Shown here piece after piece: positions 19,791 through 29,514 of a stretch of 64,000 nucleotides of DNA. Position 1 is the stretch's first letter, and the number at the start of each line of letters is the position of its first letter. The stretch lies in assembly GCF_031179285.1 (NCBI RefSeq), contig NZ_JAPSHY010000002.1, positions 62,001 through 126,000 of the forward strand. The letters are read 5' to 3'. This DNA comes from Microbacterium sp. (GTDB lineage: Bacteria > Actinomycetota > Actinomycetes > Actinomycetales > Microbacteriaceae). A program made the position numbers and the translations under genes. The notes beneath the pieces were generated by a model. That model was not told where the DNA came from. It did no database searches and saw only the letters and a list, made by a program, of their open reading frames with translations.

Positions 19791-19847
19791 CGACATTAAC
19801 GAAAAGTATTCCGATTCCTCGGATTTGAGATCAAAGGAGATCGCACG

Positions 19848-20840
19848 ATGAAGAAGCTCATCAACGCACCGGAAGACGTGCTCGTCGAGTCGCTGCGAGG
19901 AGTGAGCCTCGCTCATCCCGAACTCGCGGTCGACCTCGAGAACCACGTCATCACGCGTGCGACTCCCAAAGATCAGGGCAAGGTCGCCGTGCTCTCCGGA
20001 GGCGGCTCAGGGCATGAGCCCCTGCACGGCGGTTTCGTCGGGCTCGGGATGCTGGATGCCGCCGTCGCCGGCGAGGTGTTCACCTCTCCGACCCCCGACA
20101 AGGTGCAGGTGGCGACGAAGGCCGTCGATCGCGGTGCCGGCGTGCTCCACATCGTGAAGAACTACACCGGTGACGTGCTGAACTTCGAGATGGCCGCCGA
20201 GCTCGCCTCGATGGAGGGCATCGAGGTCGGCACCGTCGTCGTCGACGACGATGTCGCCGTGCAGGATTCGCTCTACACCGCCGGGCGCCGGGGCGTCGGC
20301 CTCACGGTGCTGCTCGAGAAGCTCGTGGGAGCGGCCGCCGAGGAGGGGCGCGACCTCGCGTCGGTCGTCGAGCTCGCGAAGCGCATCAACGGTCAGGGCC
20401 GTTCCATGGGGATGGCACTCACGAGCTGCACGGTGCCGGCCGCGGGCAAGCCCACCTTCGACCTGCCGGACGATCAGATGGAGATCGGCATCGGCATCCA
20501 CGGTGAGCCAGGGCGCCACCGGGAACCCCTCGCGCCGGCATCCGAGATCGCACGACAGCTCGTCGAGCCGATCCTCGCCGACCTCGACGCGGCAGGCCCT
20601 GCCATCGTGATGCTGAACGGCATGGGCGCCACCCCGCTCATCGAGCTCTACCTCATGTACGCGGAGGTCGCCGCGCTCCTCGAAAAGGGCGGAGTGCAGA
20701 TCGCCCGCAACCTCGTGGGCAACTACATCACCTCCCTCGACATGGCCGGATGCTCCGTGACGGTCCTCAAGGCCGACGACGAGCTGCTGCGCCTCTGGGA
20801 CGCACCGGTCAACACGCCGGGGCTGCGCTGGGGCGCGTGA
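19848..20840 (+). CDS. dhaK: Dihydroxyacetone kinase subunit DhaK
   Basis: [71 protein letters not shown]. Confidence 0.95.
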   Translation: MKKLINAPEDVLVESLRGVSLAHPELAVDLENHVITRATPKDQGKVAVLSGGGSGHEPLHGGFVGLGMLDAAVAGEVFTSPTPDKVQVATKAVDRGAGVLHIVKNYTGDVLNFEMAAELASMEGIEVGTVVVDDDVAVQDSLYTAGRRGVGLTVLLEKLVGAAAEEGRDLASVVELAKRINGQGRSMGMALTSCTVPAAGKPTFDLPDDQMEIGIGIHGEPGRHREPLAPASEIARQLVEPILADLDAAGPAIVMLNGMGATPLIELYLMYAEVAALLEKGGVQIARNLVGNYITSLDMAGCSVTVLKADDELLRLWDAPVNTPGLRWGA

Positions 20841-20875
20841 CCCGCGCCGACGACGACGAACAGCGAAGGATCACC

Positions 20876-21520
20876 ATGACAGACACCATCGACACCGGCA
20901 CCCTCACCGCGTGGATCACCCGCTTCCGTGACGCGGTGACGGAGAAGCGCGAATGGCTCACCGAACTGGACTCCGCCATCGGCGATGCCGACCACGGAGC
21001 CAACATGGCGCGCGGGATGGCGGCGGTGGCGGACAAGCTCGGAGGTGTCGCACCCGGCACCGTCGATGAGCTGCTCAAGGGGGTCGGCATGACGCTGGTG
21101 AGTTCGGTCGGCGGGGCGAGCGGGCCCCTGTACGGGACGTTCTTCCTGCGCATGGGGATGACGGCGGGCACCGTCACAGAGCTCGACGCCACCGCGCTCG
21201 CCGCAGCGCTGCGGGCAGGACTCGACGGGATCGTGGCTCGTGGAAAGGCGGAGGCGGGCGACAAGACGATGTTCGATGCGATGGCGCCCGCCGTCGACGC
21301 GCTCGATGCCGCGATCGCGGGCGGGGCGAGCATGGCCGATGCGGCGCGCACCGCCGCCGAAGCCGCATCCGCCGGGCGCGACGCCACCCTCCCGCTCGTC
21401 GCCCGCAAGGGCAGGGCCAGCTACCTCGGCGAGCGCAGCACCGGCCACCTCGATCCGGGAGCGGCATCCACGGCGATCCTGTTCGAGACCCTCGCCACGA
21501 CGATCGCCGAACGCACCTGA
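20876..21520 (+). CDS. dhaL: Dihydroxyacetone kinase subunit DhaL
   Basis: LTELDSAIGDADHGANMARGM; GGASGPLYGTFFLRMG; KGRASYLGERSTGHLDPGAAS. Confidence 0.95.
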   Translation: MTDTIDTGTLTAWITRFRDAVTEKREWLTELDSAIGDADHGANMARGMAAVADKLGGVAPGTVDELLKGVGMTLVSSVGGASGPLYGTFFLRMGMTAGTVTELDATALAAALRAGLDGIVARGKAEAGDKTMFDAMAPAVDALDAAIAGGASMADAARTAAEAASAGRDATLPLVARKGRASYLGERSTGHLDPGAASTAILFETLATTIAERT

Positions 21521-24039
21521 TGATCGGCATCGTCGCCGTCTCCCACAGCGCTCGTCTCGGGGAGGCGGCCCTCGAGCTTGCCCTGCAGATGGTGCCGAGC
21601 GGGGGTGCCCGCGTGCTCGTCGCCGCCGGCGCCGGAACCGATGCCGACGGCGGAGCCGTGCTCGGCACCGATGCCGTCGCCGTCGCCTCGGCGATCGACG
21701 AGCTGGCGACCGACTGCGACGGCGTCGTGGTGCTCATGGATCTCGGCTCGGCCGTGCTCAGCGCCGAACTCGCGCTCGAGCTGCGCGCGAGCGATGTGCC
21801 GGTGCGGCTGGTGCCGGCGCCCTTCGTGGAGGGACTGCTGGCGGCGGTGGTCTCGGCTGCGGCCGGGGCGTCGCTTGGGACCGTGGCGTCGGAGGCGACG
21901 GCGGCTCTCGGCGCCAAGACCGGGCAGCTCGGCGAGGAACGGGCGGATGCCGGCGACAGGACGCAACCGGACGGGCAGGGCGATTCCGCGACGGCGGCGG
22001 CGGCGGATGACGGCGGCGTCGAGACGCGGATCGTGACGGTGCGCAATCCGCTCGGCATCCATGCGCGTCCCGCAGCTCTCATCGCGGAGGCGTCGGCGGG
22101 TTCGGATGTGCGGCTGCGCCGTCTGCCGGACGGCCCGGAGGCGGCGGCCGGGAGCCTCTCCCGCCTCCTCATGCTCGGCGCCCGCCAAGGTCAGGAACTG
22201 GAGCTTCGAGCGGCCGGATCCCACGGCAGGGCGGCACTCGAGCGCCTCGTCGCTCTGTTCGATGACGGGTTCGGCGAGGGGACGGCGCCGGCGACCGCGG
22301 CATCCGCCGCCACGGCGACCACTCCCTCGGAGCGTGCCCAGGCAGCGTCCGCGGAGCGGGAAAACCGCATGGCGGTGCCCTCCGGCACGACGCTGCGCGG
22401 GCGGGGCGTCAGCGCCGGTCTCGCGGCCGCCGAGGTCGTGCATCTCGCACCACCGGTTCCGGAGCCTGCCGCCGGAGTGATCATCGAACCGTCCGCGCGC
22501 GCTGACGAGGCGGCGAGCATCGAGTGGGCGGCCGTCGCCGTCGCCGACGACCTCCGCTCCCGCACGGACGCCGCGACCGGTGAGGCGCGGGCGATCCTCG
22601 ACGCGTCGCGACTGCTCGCGTCCGATCCCGAACTGGTGTCGGAGGCGACCGCCCTTGTACGCACCCGGGGGCGCAGCGCCGCACGGGCGGTGTGGGAGAC
22701 CGCCGCGGCACATGAGCGGGCGCTGGCATCCCTGGGCGGCCGGATGGCCGAGCGGGTCGCCGACATCCGCGACGTCCGCGACCGCATCGTCGCCGAGATC
22801 CTCGACCTGCAGATGCCCGGCATCCCGAAGCGCGACGAACCGTTCGTGCTCGTGGCGAGCGATCTCGCCCCCGCCGACACGGCCGCGCTCGAAGGAGGCA
22901 ACTGCGTCGCTCTCGTGACAGAGCACGGCGGGCCGACCTCGCATACTGCGATCATCGCTCGCTCGCTCGGCCTGCCGGCGGTCGTGGGGGTCGCGCAGGC
23001 GACCGCCATCCCCAGCGGAACAACGGTCGTCGTTGACGGAGACCGCGGCATCGTCGAGGTCGACCCGCCCGAGTCGGCAGTGCAGCATGCACGAGCCGCC
23101 GCGATCGTGGTCGCCTTCGACGGAGCCGGCCGGCTCGCGGACGGACGCTCGATCCCGCTCCTCGCCAACGTCGGCGGTGACGCCGACGCCGTGTTCGCCG
23201 CGGCGGCACACGCCGAGGGCGTGGGGCTGTTCCGCACCGAGTTCTGCTTCCTCGACAGGACCGATGCGCCGACCGTCGATGAGCAGGTCGCAGCCTACCG
23301 CGGCGTGCTGGCGCCGTTCCGTGGACGGAAGGTCGTTGTGCGCACCCTCGACGCCGGAAGCGACAAGCCGCTGCCGTTCGCGAACGCCGACCACGAGGAC
23401 AACCCCGCACTGGGCGTCAGGGGTCTGCGCATCGCGCGCCGGGCGCCGGGGCTGCTCGATGACCAGCTGCGTGCTCTTTCCCTCGCGGCATCCGCTGAGG
23501 GCGCCGACGTCGAGGTGATGGCTCCGATGGTGTCGACGATCGACGAGGCCGCGGACTTCGCCGAGCGCTGCCGCAGCAACGGCCTCGCGCGGGTCGGGGT
23601 GATGATCGAGACACCGTCCGCCGCGCTCCTGGCCACCGAGCTGTTCGAAGTGGTCGACTTCGCCAGCATCGGCACCAACGACCTCGCGCAGTACACGATG
23701 GCCGCCGATCGCCTGCTCAGCGATCTCGCCGACCTCAACGACCCGTGGCAACCCGCGGTGCTGCGCCTGATCGCCGCGGTGGGAGATGCGGGTCGGGCAG
23801 CCGGCAGAGGCGTCGGCGTCTGCGGCGAGGCCGGGGGAGACCCCGCGCTGGCGCCGGTGCTCGTCGGTCTCGGTGCGACGAGCCTCTCCATGACGTCGCG
23901 AGCGCTGGGCCGAGTGGCGGCGGCGCTGTCGACCGTGACTGATGACGACTGCCGCCGGGCGGCATCCGCAGCTCTCGCAGCGCCGTCGGCCGATGAAGCC
24001 CGTGCGGCGGCATCCGCGGTGCTGACGCGCCGGCCCTGA
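21520..24039 (+). CDS. dhaM: DhaM-HPr-Enzyme I fusion (PTS-dependent dihydroxyacetone kinase phosphotransferase subunit)
   Basis: EIIA-like IVAVSHSARLGEAALEL; HPr-like VRNPLGIHARPAALI; EI-like TEHGGPTSHTAIIARSLGLPAVVG, LFRTEFCFLDR, SIGTNDLAQYTMAADR, VCGEAGGDP. Confidence 0.93.
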   Translation: MIGIVAVSHSARLGEAALELALQMVPSGGARVLVAAGAGTDADGGAVLGTDAVAVASAIDELATDCDGVVVLMDLGSAVLSAELALELRASDVPVRLVPAPFVEGLLAAVVSAAAGASLGTVASEATAALGAKTGQLGEERADAGDRTQPDGQGDSATAAAADDGGVETRIVTVRNPLGIHARPAALIAEASAGSDVRLRRLPDGPEAAAGSLSRLLMLGARQGQELELRAAGSHGRAALERLVALFDDGFGEGTAPATAASAATATTPSERAQAASAERENRMAVPSGTTLRGRGVSAGLAAAEVVHLAPPVPEPAAGVIIEPSARADEAASIEWAAVAVADDLRSRTDAATGEARAILDASRLLASDPELVSEATALVRTRGRSAARAVWETAAAHERALASLGGRMAERVADIRDVRDRIVAEILDLQMPGIPKRDEPFVLVASDLAPADTAALEGGNCVALVTEHGGPTSHTAIIARSLGLPAVVGVAQATAIPSGTTVVVDGDRGIVEVDPPESAVQHARAAAIVVAFDGAGRLADGRSIPLLANVGGDADAVFAAAAHAEGVGLFRTEFCFLDRTDAPTVDEQVAAYRGVLAPFRGRKVVVRTLDAGSDKPLPFANADHEDNPALGVRGLRIARRAPGLLDDQLRALSLAASAEGADVEVMAPMVSTIDEAADFAERCRSNGLARVGVMIETPSAALLATELFEVVDFASIGTNDLAQYTMAADRLLSDLADLNDPWQPAVLRLIAAVGDAGRAAGRGVGVCGEAGGDPALAPVLVGLGATSLSMTSRALGRVAAALSTVTDDDCRRAASAALAAPSADEARAAASAVLTRRP

Positions 24040-24052
24040 CCCTGGCCTCGGC

Positions 24053-24102
24053 GGGTCGCCCCTGACCCAGACGGGTCGCCCCTGATCTGGCCGGTCGCCC
24101 CT
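24053..24102. repeat. Three short tandem GGTCGCCCCT repeats, about 20-bp period
   Basis: gggtcgcccctga at 24053, gggtcgcccctga at 24073, cggtcgcccct at 24092. Confidence 0.65.
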
Positions 24103-24109
24103 TTCAAGC

Positions 24110-24165
24110 TCGAAGTGCGCAAAGTGCTGCATATCCGCGCGGATCGAGCACTTCGCGCACGTCGA
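24110..24165. repeat. Nested inverted repeat between dhaM and recQ
   Basis: tcgaagtgcgcaaagtgct ... agcacttcgcgcacgtcga (2 mismatches) enclosing the perfect palindrome atccgcgcggat (24133-24144). Confidence 0.7.
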
Positions 24166-24215
24166 ACGGTTCGGTGGCGGTCGTCGTGTCGGTCGCGTGA
24201 GGCAGAGTGGGACCC

Positions 24216-26336
24216 ATGACTTCGACCACACACACCCGCGACGCCGCGATCACTGCGCTGCGCGAACTGGTCGGCCGCTCTGATGCGGAGTTCCACGAGG
24301 GGCAGTACGAGGCGATCCAGGCACTCGTGGAGGGTCGTCGCCGCGCCCTGGTGGTGCAGCGGACCGGCTGGGGGAAGTCGGCGGTCTACTTCGTGGCGAC
24401 GCTGCTGCTGCGACGGCAAGGCGCCGGACCCACCGTCCTCGTCTCACCCCTGCTGGCGCTCATGCGGGATCAGATCTCGGCGGCCGAGCGCGCCGGCGTG
24501 CGGGCGGTGGCCATCAACTCCACGAACGCGCACGAGTGGAGCGATGTGCTCGCGCAGCTCGATCGTGACGAGGTCGACGTCCTGCTGGTGTCACCGGAAC
24601 GGCTGAACAACCCGGCGTTCCGCGAGCAGCAGCTTCCAGCGCTCGTCCGCCGCATCGGGATGCTCGTCGTCGACGAGGCACACTGCATCAGCGACTGGGG
24701 GCACGACTTCCGGCCGGACTACCGCCGGCTGCGCGACCTCATCGCCCAGATGCCGGCCGAGGTGCCGGTGCTCGCCACCACGGCCACGGCGAACAGCCGT
24801 GTGGTGGCGGACGTCGCCGAGCAGCTGGGCGCCACCGCGAGCGGTCCGGGGGAGGAGGCGGGTGAGGGAGTGCTGACCATCCGCGGGCCTCTCGCGCGAG
24901 CGTCGCTCCGCCTGGGGGTGCTGCGGCTGCGCGATTCCGCGAGCCGACTGGCATGGCTGCTCAGCCACCTCGACGAGCTGCCCGGCTCGGGGATCATCTA
25001 CACCCTGACGGTGGCCGCCGCCGTCGACACCGCGCGACTTCTCAGCGACCGCGGGCATGCCGTGCGCGCGTACACCGGCCAGACCGACACCGACGAACGC
25101 ACGGAGTCGGAAGCGATGCTCAAGCGCAACGAGGTGAAGGCGCTCGTCGCGACGAGCGCGCTCGGGATGGGTTTCGACAAGCCCGACCTCGGTTTCGTGC
25201 TGCACCTCGGTGCGCCGTCCTCGCCCGTCGCCTACTACCAGCAGGTCGGTCGCGCCGGCCGGGCGAGCGACAGCGCCGACGTGCTCCTGCTCCCTGGCAC
25301 CGAGGATCGCGACATCTGGCACTATTTCGCGACGGCGTCGATGCCGGATCAGGAACGTGCCGAACGCGTCATCGCGGCCCTCGGAGATGCGCCGGTATCC
25401 ACGCCGGCACTGGAGGCGATGGTCGACATCCGCCGGACGCCGCTCGAGCTGCTGCTCAAGGTGCTCGACGTCGACGGTGCGGTGCGCCGGGTGCAGGGCG
25501 GATGGGTCGCGACCGGCCAGCCGTGGGTGTACGACGCCGCACGCTACGAGCGCATCGCGGCCGAACGCGTCGCCGAGCAGCAGCACATGATCGACTACGA
25601 GCACACCGACGGATGCCGGATGGAGTTCCTGCAGCGCTCGCTCGACGACGACACGGCAGCGCCGTGCGGCCGATGCGACAACTGCGCCGGCGTCTGGTTT
25701 CCTCGTGAGATCGGCGCGGCGGCGACCACCGCGGCGGCGCAGTCTCTGGATCGCGTCGGCGTCCCGATCGAGCCGCGGCGCGCGTGGCCGACGGGTGCCG
25801 ACCGTCTCGGCGTTCCCGTCAAGGGCCGGATCGCCGCGAGCGAGCAGGCCGGTGAGGGCCGGGCGCTGGCGCGGCTGACCGACCTCGGCTGGGGCGGCGC
25901 CCTGCGCGAGTTGTTCGCCGCCGGCGCCGTCGACGCACCCGTCGCCCCTCAGCTCCTCGCGGCGTGTGTGCGCGTGCTCGCGGACTGGGACTGGGACGAA
26001 CGGCCGGTGGCTGTCGTCGCGATGCCTTCCCGCTCCCGCCCGCTTCTCGTCGACTCCCTCGCCCGCGGGCTCGCCGAGGTCGGCCGGCTGCCGTACCTCG
26101 GGGCCCTCGAGCCGGCGGGCGGAGGACCGGCGGGCCAGCCCGGCGGTAACAGTGCGTTCCGACTCGCCGGCGTCTGGGAGCGATTCAGCGCGGATGCGCT
26201 CGACATCCCGGTGGGACCTGTGCTGCTGGTGGATGATCAGGCGGACAGCCGCTGGACGCTCACCGTCGCCGCTCGGGCGCTCCGGCAGGCGGGCGCGACC
26301 GCGGTGCTCCCGTTCGTGCTCGCGCTGCGCGGCTGA
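24216..26336 (+). CDS. recQ: RecQ-family ATP-dependent DNA helicase with C-terminal PRTase-like region
   Basis: VVQRTGWGKSAVYFVATLLL; DEAHCISDWGHDFRPDYRRL; YYQQVGRAGRAS; zinc Cys set CRMEF...PCGRCDNC; C-terminal VGPVLLVDDQADSRWTLTVAARALRQAGA. Confidence 0.9.
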   Translation: MTSTTHTRDAAITALRELVGRSDAEFHEGQYEAIQALVEGRRRALVVQRTGWGKSAVYFVATLLLRRQGAGPTVLVSPLLALMRDQISAAERAGVRAVAINSTNAHEWSDVLAQLDRDEVDVLLVSPERLNNPAFREQQLPALVRRIGMLVVDEAHCISDWGHDFRPDYRRLRDLIAQMPAEVPVLATTATANSRVVADVAEQLGATASGPGEEAGEGVLTIRGPLARASLRLGVLRLRDSASRLAWLLSHLDELPGSGIIYTLTVAAAVDTARLLSDRGHAVRAYTGQTDTDERTESEAMLKRNEVKALVATSALGMGFDKPDLGFVLHLGAPSSPVAYYQQVGRAGRASDSADVLLLPGTEDRDIWHYFATASMPDQERAERVIAALGDAPVSTPALEAMVDIRRTPLELLLKVLDVDGAVRRVQGGWVATGQPWVYDAARYERIAAERVAEQQHMIDYEHTDGCRMEFLQRSLDDDTAAPCGRCDNCAGVWFPREIGAAATTAAAQSLDRVGVPIEPRRAWPTGADRLGVPVKGRIAASEQAGEGRALARLTDLGWGGALRELFAAGAVDAPVAPQLLAACVRVLADWDWDERPVAVVAMPSRSRPLLVDSLARGLAEVGRLPYLGALEPAGGGPAGQPGGNSAFRLAGVWERFSADALDIPVGPVLLVDDQADSRWTLTVAARALRQAGATAVLPFVLALRG

Positions 26337-26426
26337 GACAACCCGAGCGTCGGGCGGTGAGCACGCCCCGGGTAGGGTGCGCGCGCCCGGCGGCATCCGC
26401 GCGCCGTGCGGCATCCGCGCGTCGAC

Positions 26427-26483
26427 GATGGAAGAAGACAGATGTCGGTTCTCGCGACCCTCGATCGACGTCTGTCTTCTTCG
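26427..26483. repeat. Dispersed hairpin repeat, copy B; probable bidirectional terminator
   Basis: gaagaagacagatgtcg ... cgacgtctgtcttcttc (16/17 pairing) between convergent recQ and paaZ. Confidence 0.75.
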
Positions 26484-26497
26484 TTGGGCGCGCGCGG

Positions 26498-28570
26498 TTA
26501 CTCCTTCGACACGAGAGTGAGGACGTCGTAGGTCGCGACCGTCTCCTCGTCCTGATTGCGGATGACGGCATCCCACCGCACCTCGCCGTACTCGTCGGTC
26601 TCACGTGGTGTGATCTGCTTCGCGGTCAGCTCGACGCGGATCGTGTCGCCGGGTGAGACGGGTGTGAGGAACCGCAGGTTCTCGAGGCCGTAGTTCGCCA
26701 GCACCGGACCGGGCTCGGGATCGACGAAGAGACCGGCCGCCCACGACACCAGCAGGTACCCGTGCGCCACCCGCCCGGGGAAGAACGGGTTCGCGGCAGC
26801 GGCGTCCTCGTCCATATGCGCGTAGAACGTGTCGCCCGTGAAGTGCGCGAATGTCTCGATGTCGTCGAGCGTCACCTTCCGCGATGCCGAGACGACCTGG
26901 TCGCCGATGCGCAGTTCGGTTAGGGGCTTTCGAAACGGATGCCGGCCGTCGCTGTTCGCGGCGGCACCGGCGTGCCACTGCCCGGTGAGCGCGGTCAGCA
27001 TCTCGGGCGAACCCTGCAGCGCCGTGCGCTGCATGTGGTGCAGCACGGCTCGCATGCCGCCGAGCTCTTCGCCCCCGCCGGCACGACCGGGCCCGCCGTG
27101 CACGAGGTTGGGAAGCGGTGAGCCGTGCCCGGTGGAGGATCGGGCATCATCGCGGTCGAGCAGCAGCATCCGCCCGTTGAACGGGGCGATGCGGGCGGCG
27201 AGTTCCATCGCCTGCACCGGGTCGTGAGTGGCGATGCTCGTCACGAGCGAGCCGCCCCCGCGGGCCACGAGCCCTCCCGCCTCCGCCGTGGTGTCGTAGG
27301 TGAGCATGGATGCGACCGGGCCGAACGCCTCCACGGTGTGCACCGCGTCTGCTGCGGAATCGTCGAAGCGCAGCAGCATCGGCGAGACGAAGGCACCGTC
27401 GGGCGCCGGTGCCGTGCTGCCGTCGTCATGGAGCACGTCGGGAGCGTCCATCGTGCCGACGACGATCCGCCCGCCGGCATCCGTGAGCCTGCCCACCTGT
27501 CGGAGCACCTCATCGCGTTGCGCGGGTGAGGCGAGCGGCCCCATGGTCGTGCCCTCAGCGCGGGGGTCGCCCAGCACGACCTTGTCGGCGATCCGGGCGC
27601 GAACGGCCTCGACGACGGCATCCGCCGACACCGCCGGCACGATCGCACGCCGGATCGCCGTGCACTTCTGACCCGCCTTCGACGTCATCTCGGTGACGAG
27701 CTGACGCACGTAGGCGTCGAACTCGGGAGTGCCGGCCGTCGCATCGGTGCCGAGCACCGAGGCGTTGATCGAGTCGGTCTCTGCCGTGAAGCGCACACCG
27801 CCGGTCTGCACGGCCGAGTGCGCTCGCAATGACTCGGCGGTGGACGCACTGCCGGTGAAGCCGACGATGTCGCCCAGCCGGAGGTGATCGAACAGGTCGG
27901 ACACGCTACCGCTGATGAGTTGCAGCGAACCGGCAGGCAGCAGGTCCGATTCCACCAGGATGCGCACGAACGCCTCGGCGAGATAGCCGGTCGGGGTGGC
28001 GGGCTTGACCACGGTGGGGACGCCGGCGAGGAAGGCGGGGGCGAACTTCTCCAGCGACCCCCAGACCGGGAAGTTGAACGCGTTGATCTGGACGGCGACA
28101 CCGGGAAGGCGGGAGTACACGTGCCGGCCGAGGAATGAGCCGTCCTTGGACAGCGGCTCGACCGGGCCGTCCACGTAGATCTGGCCGTCGGGCAGCTCGC
28201 GCCTGCCCTTGCTCGAGTAGGAGAAGAGCACGCCGATGCCGCCATCGATGTCGACCCACGAGTCCGTCCTGGTCGCACCGGTGCGAGCGGAGACCTCGTA
28301 GAGCTCGCTCTTGCGCGCGGTCAGTGCCAGGGCGAGCTTCTTCAGCAGCACCGCGCGTTGGTGGAAGCTCAGGCGCCCGAGGCTCTCCTGCCCCACGGTG
28401 CGCCCGTATTCCAGCGCGCCTGCGAGATCGAGGCCGTCGGTGCTCACCCGCGCGACGACCTCACCGGTCGATGCATCTCGTACCTCGGTGCCGGACGCCG
28501 GGTCCTGCGACACGGTCGCAGCGGGCGTCCACCACTCGCCCTCGACATAGCTGGGCAGGATGCCGGTCAT
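26498..28570 (-). CDS. paaZ: Bifunctional PaaZ (aldehyde dehydrogenase + MaoC-type hydratase)
   Basis: MTGILPSYVEGEWWTPA...; TSKAGQKCTAIRRAIVP; MaoC domain ...FAHFTGDTFYAHMDEDAAAANPFFPGRVAHGYLLVSW. Confidence 0.93.
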   Translation of the reverse strand: MTGILPSYVEGEWWTPAATVSQDPASGTEVRDASTGEVVARVSTDGLDLAGALEYGRTVGQESLGRLSFHQRAVLLKKLALALTARKSELYEVSARTGATRTDSWVDIDGGIGVLFSYSSKGRRELPDGQIYVDGPVEPLSKDGSFLGRHVYSRLPGVAVQINAFNFPVWGSLEKFAPAFLAGVPTVVKPATPTGYLAEAFVRILVESDLLPAGSLQLISGSVSDLFDHLRLGDIVGFTGSASTAESLRAHSAVQTGGVRFTAETDSINASVLGTDATAGTPEFDAYVRQLVTEMTSKAGQKCTAIRRAIVPAVSADAVVEAVRARIADKVVLGDPRAEGTTMGPLASPAQRDEVLRQVGRLTDAGGRIVVGTMDAPDVLHDDGSTAPAPDGAFVSPMLLRFDDSAADAVHTVEAFGPVASMLTYDTTAEAGGLVARGGGSLVTSIATHDPVQAMELAARIAPFNGRMLLLDRDDARSSTGHGSPLPNLVHGGPGRAGGGEELGGMRAVLHHMQRTALQGSPEMLTALTGQWHAGAAANSDGRHPFRKPLTELRIGDQVVSASRKVTLDDIETFAHFTGDTFYAHMDEDAAAANPFFPGRVAHGYLLVSWAAGLFVDPEPGPVLANYGLENLRFLTPVSPGDTIRVELTAKQITPRETDEYGEVRWDAVIRNQDEETVATYDVLTLVSKE

Positions 28571-29514
28571 GATCGTCCTCCGTTCTCCGCCGGGGCGGAG
28601 CTCCAGTTGTAGAAACCTTCGCCGCTCTTGCGGCCGAGTCTGCCCTCGGCGACCATCGTGCGCAGCAGGGCGGGCGCCTCGAACCGCGGCCCCAGAGCCG
28701 AGGCGAGCTCCTCCGCGATCCCCAGCCGCACGTCGAGCCCGACGATGTCGGTGGTACGCAGCGGGCCGAGGGGATGCCGGTACCCGAGGGTCATCGCGGC
28801 ATCGATGTCCTCTGCGCTGGCGACGCCCTCCTCCAGCATTCGGATCGCTTCGAGGCCCAGCATCACGCCCAGGCGCGAGGAGGCGAAGCCAGGGGAGTCC
28901 TTGACCACGATCGGTGCCTTGCCGAGTGCTCGAACATGGCCCTGAGCATCGTCGACGACGGCTGCATCCGTGGCGGTTCCCCGAACGATCTCGACGAGGA
29001 GCGATGCCGGAACCGGATTGAAGAAGTGCAGGCCGAGGAAACGATCCGGCCGGGTGAGGACGGATGCGAGGTCGTCGATCGAGATGGACGAGGTGTTGGA
29101 GGCGAGAACGGCGGTCTCGGTCATCGCGGCCTCGGCCGACTGCAGCGCCGACGTCTTCAGCGTGCGATCCTCGGGCACGGCCTCGATCACCAGGTCGCAT
29201 GCCTCGAACGACGCGAAGTCCACCCCGCACGACAGGCGTCCGATGATCTCGGAGGCGTCGAGTGCCGCGTCACGCTCCACCGAGCGCCCGACGGTCTCCG
29301 CGATGCGCCCCGACGCGGCCTCCGCCGCGCCGGAATCGCGCTCGACGACCGCGACGCGGGATCCGGCGAGGAGGAAGGCGTGCGCGATCCCGGCGCCCAT
29401 GCGTCCGCCGCCGAGCACGCCGACGCGTGCCGGCGCTGGGCGCCCGGCGTTCGTCATCGCGGTGGCGGAGGTGTCGGGGCGGCCGTGAGCCGACCCGGAG
29501 GAGCTGTGGATCAT
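28567..29514 (-). CDS. 3-hydroxyacyl-CoA dehydrogenase (PaaH-like)
   Basis: VGVLGGGRMGAGIAHAFLLAGSRVAVVERD; SNTSSISIDDLA; LHFFNPVPASLLVEIVRG; KDSPGFASSRLG. Confidence 0.9.
   Translation of the reverse strand: MIHSSSGSAHGRPDTSATAMTNAGRPAPARVGVLGGGRMGAGIAHAFLLAGSRVAVVERDSGAAEAASGRIAETVGRSVERDAALDASEIIGRLSCGVDFASFEACDLVIEAVPEDRTLKTSALQSAEAAMTETAVLASNTSSISIDDLASVLTRPDRFLGLHFFNPVPASLLVEIVRGTATDAAVVDDAQGHVRALGKAPIVVKDSPGFASSRLGVMLGLEAIRMLEEGVASAEDIDAAMTLGYRHPLGPLRTTDIVGLDVRLGIAEELASALGPRFEAPALLRTMVAEGRLGRKSGEGFYNWSSAPAENGGRS

Noticed and set aside
21421-24231. 936-aa minus-strand ORF opposite dhaM
   Set aside because: Antisense shadow of the DhaM fusion; Arg/Gly/His-rich translation with no domain signal.
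26385-26420. Paired cggcatccgcgcg units as a tandem repeat or attachment site
   Set aside because: The octamer is abundant throughout the window; no integrase or flanking duplication.
24591-26576. 661-aa minus-strand ORF opposite recQ
   Set aside because: Shadow ORF; recQ motifs are clear on the plus strand.
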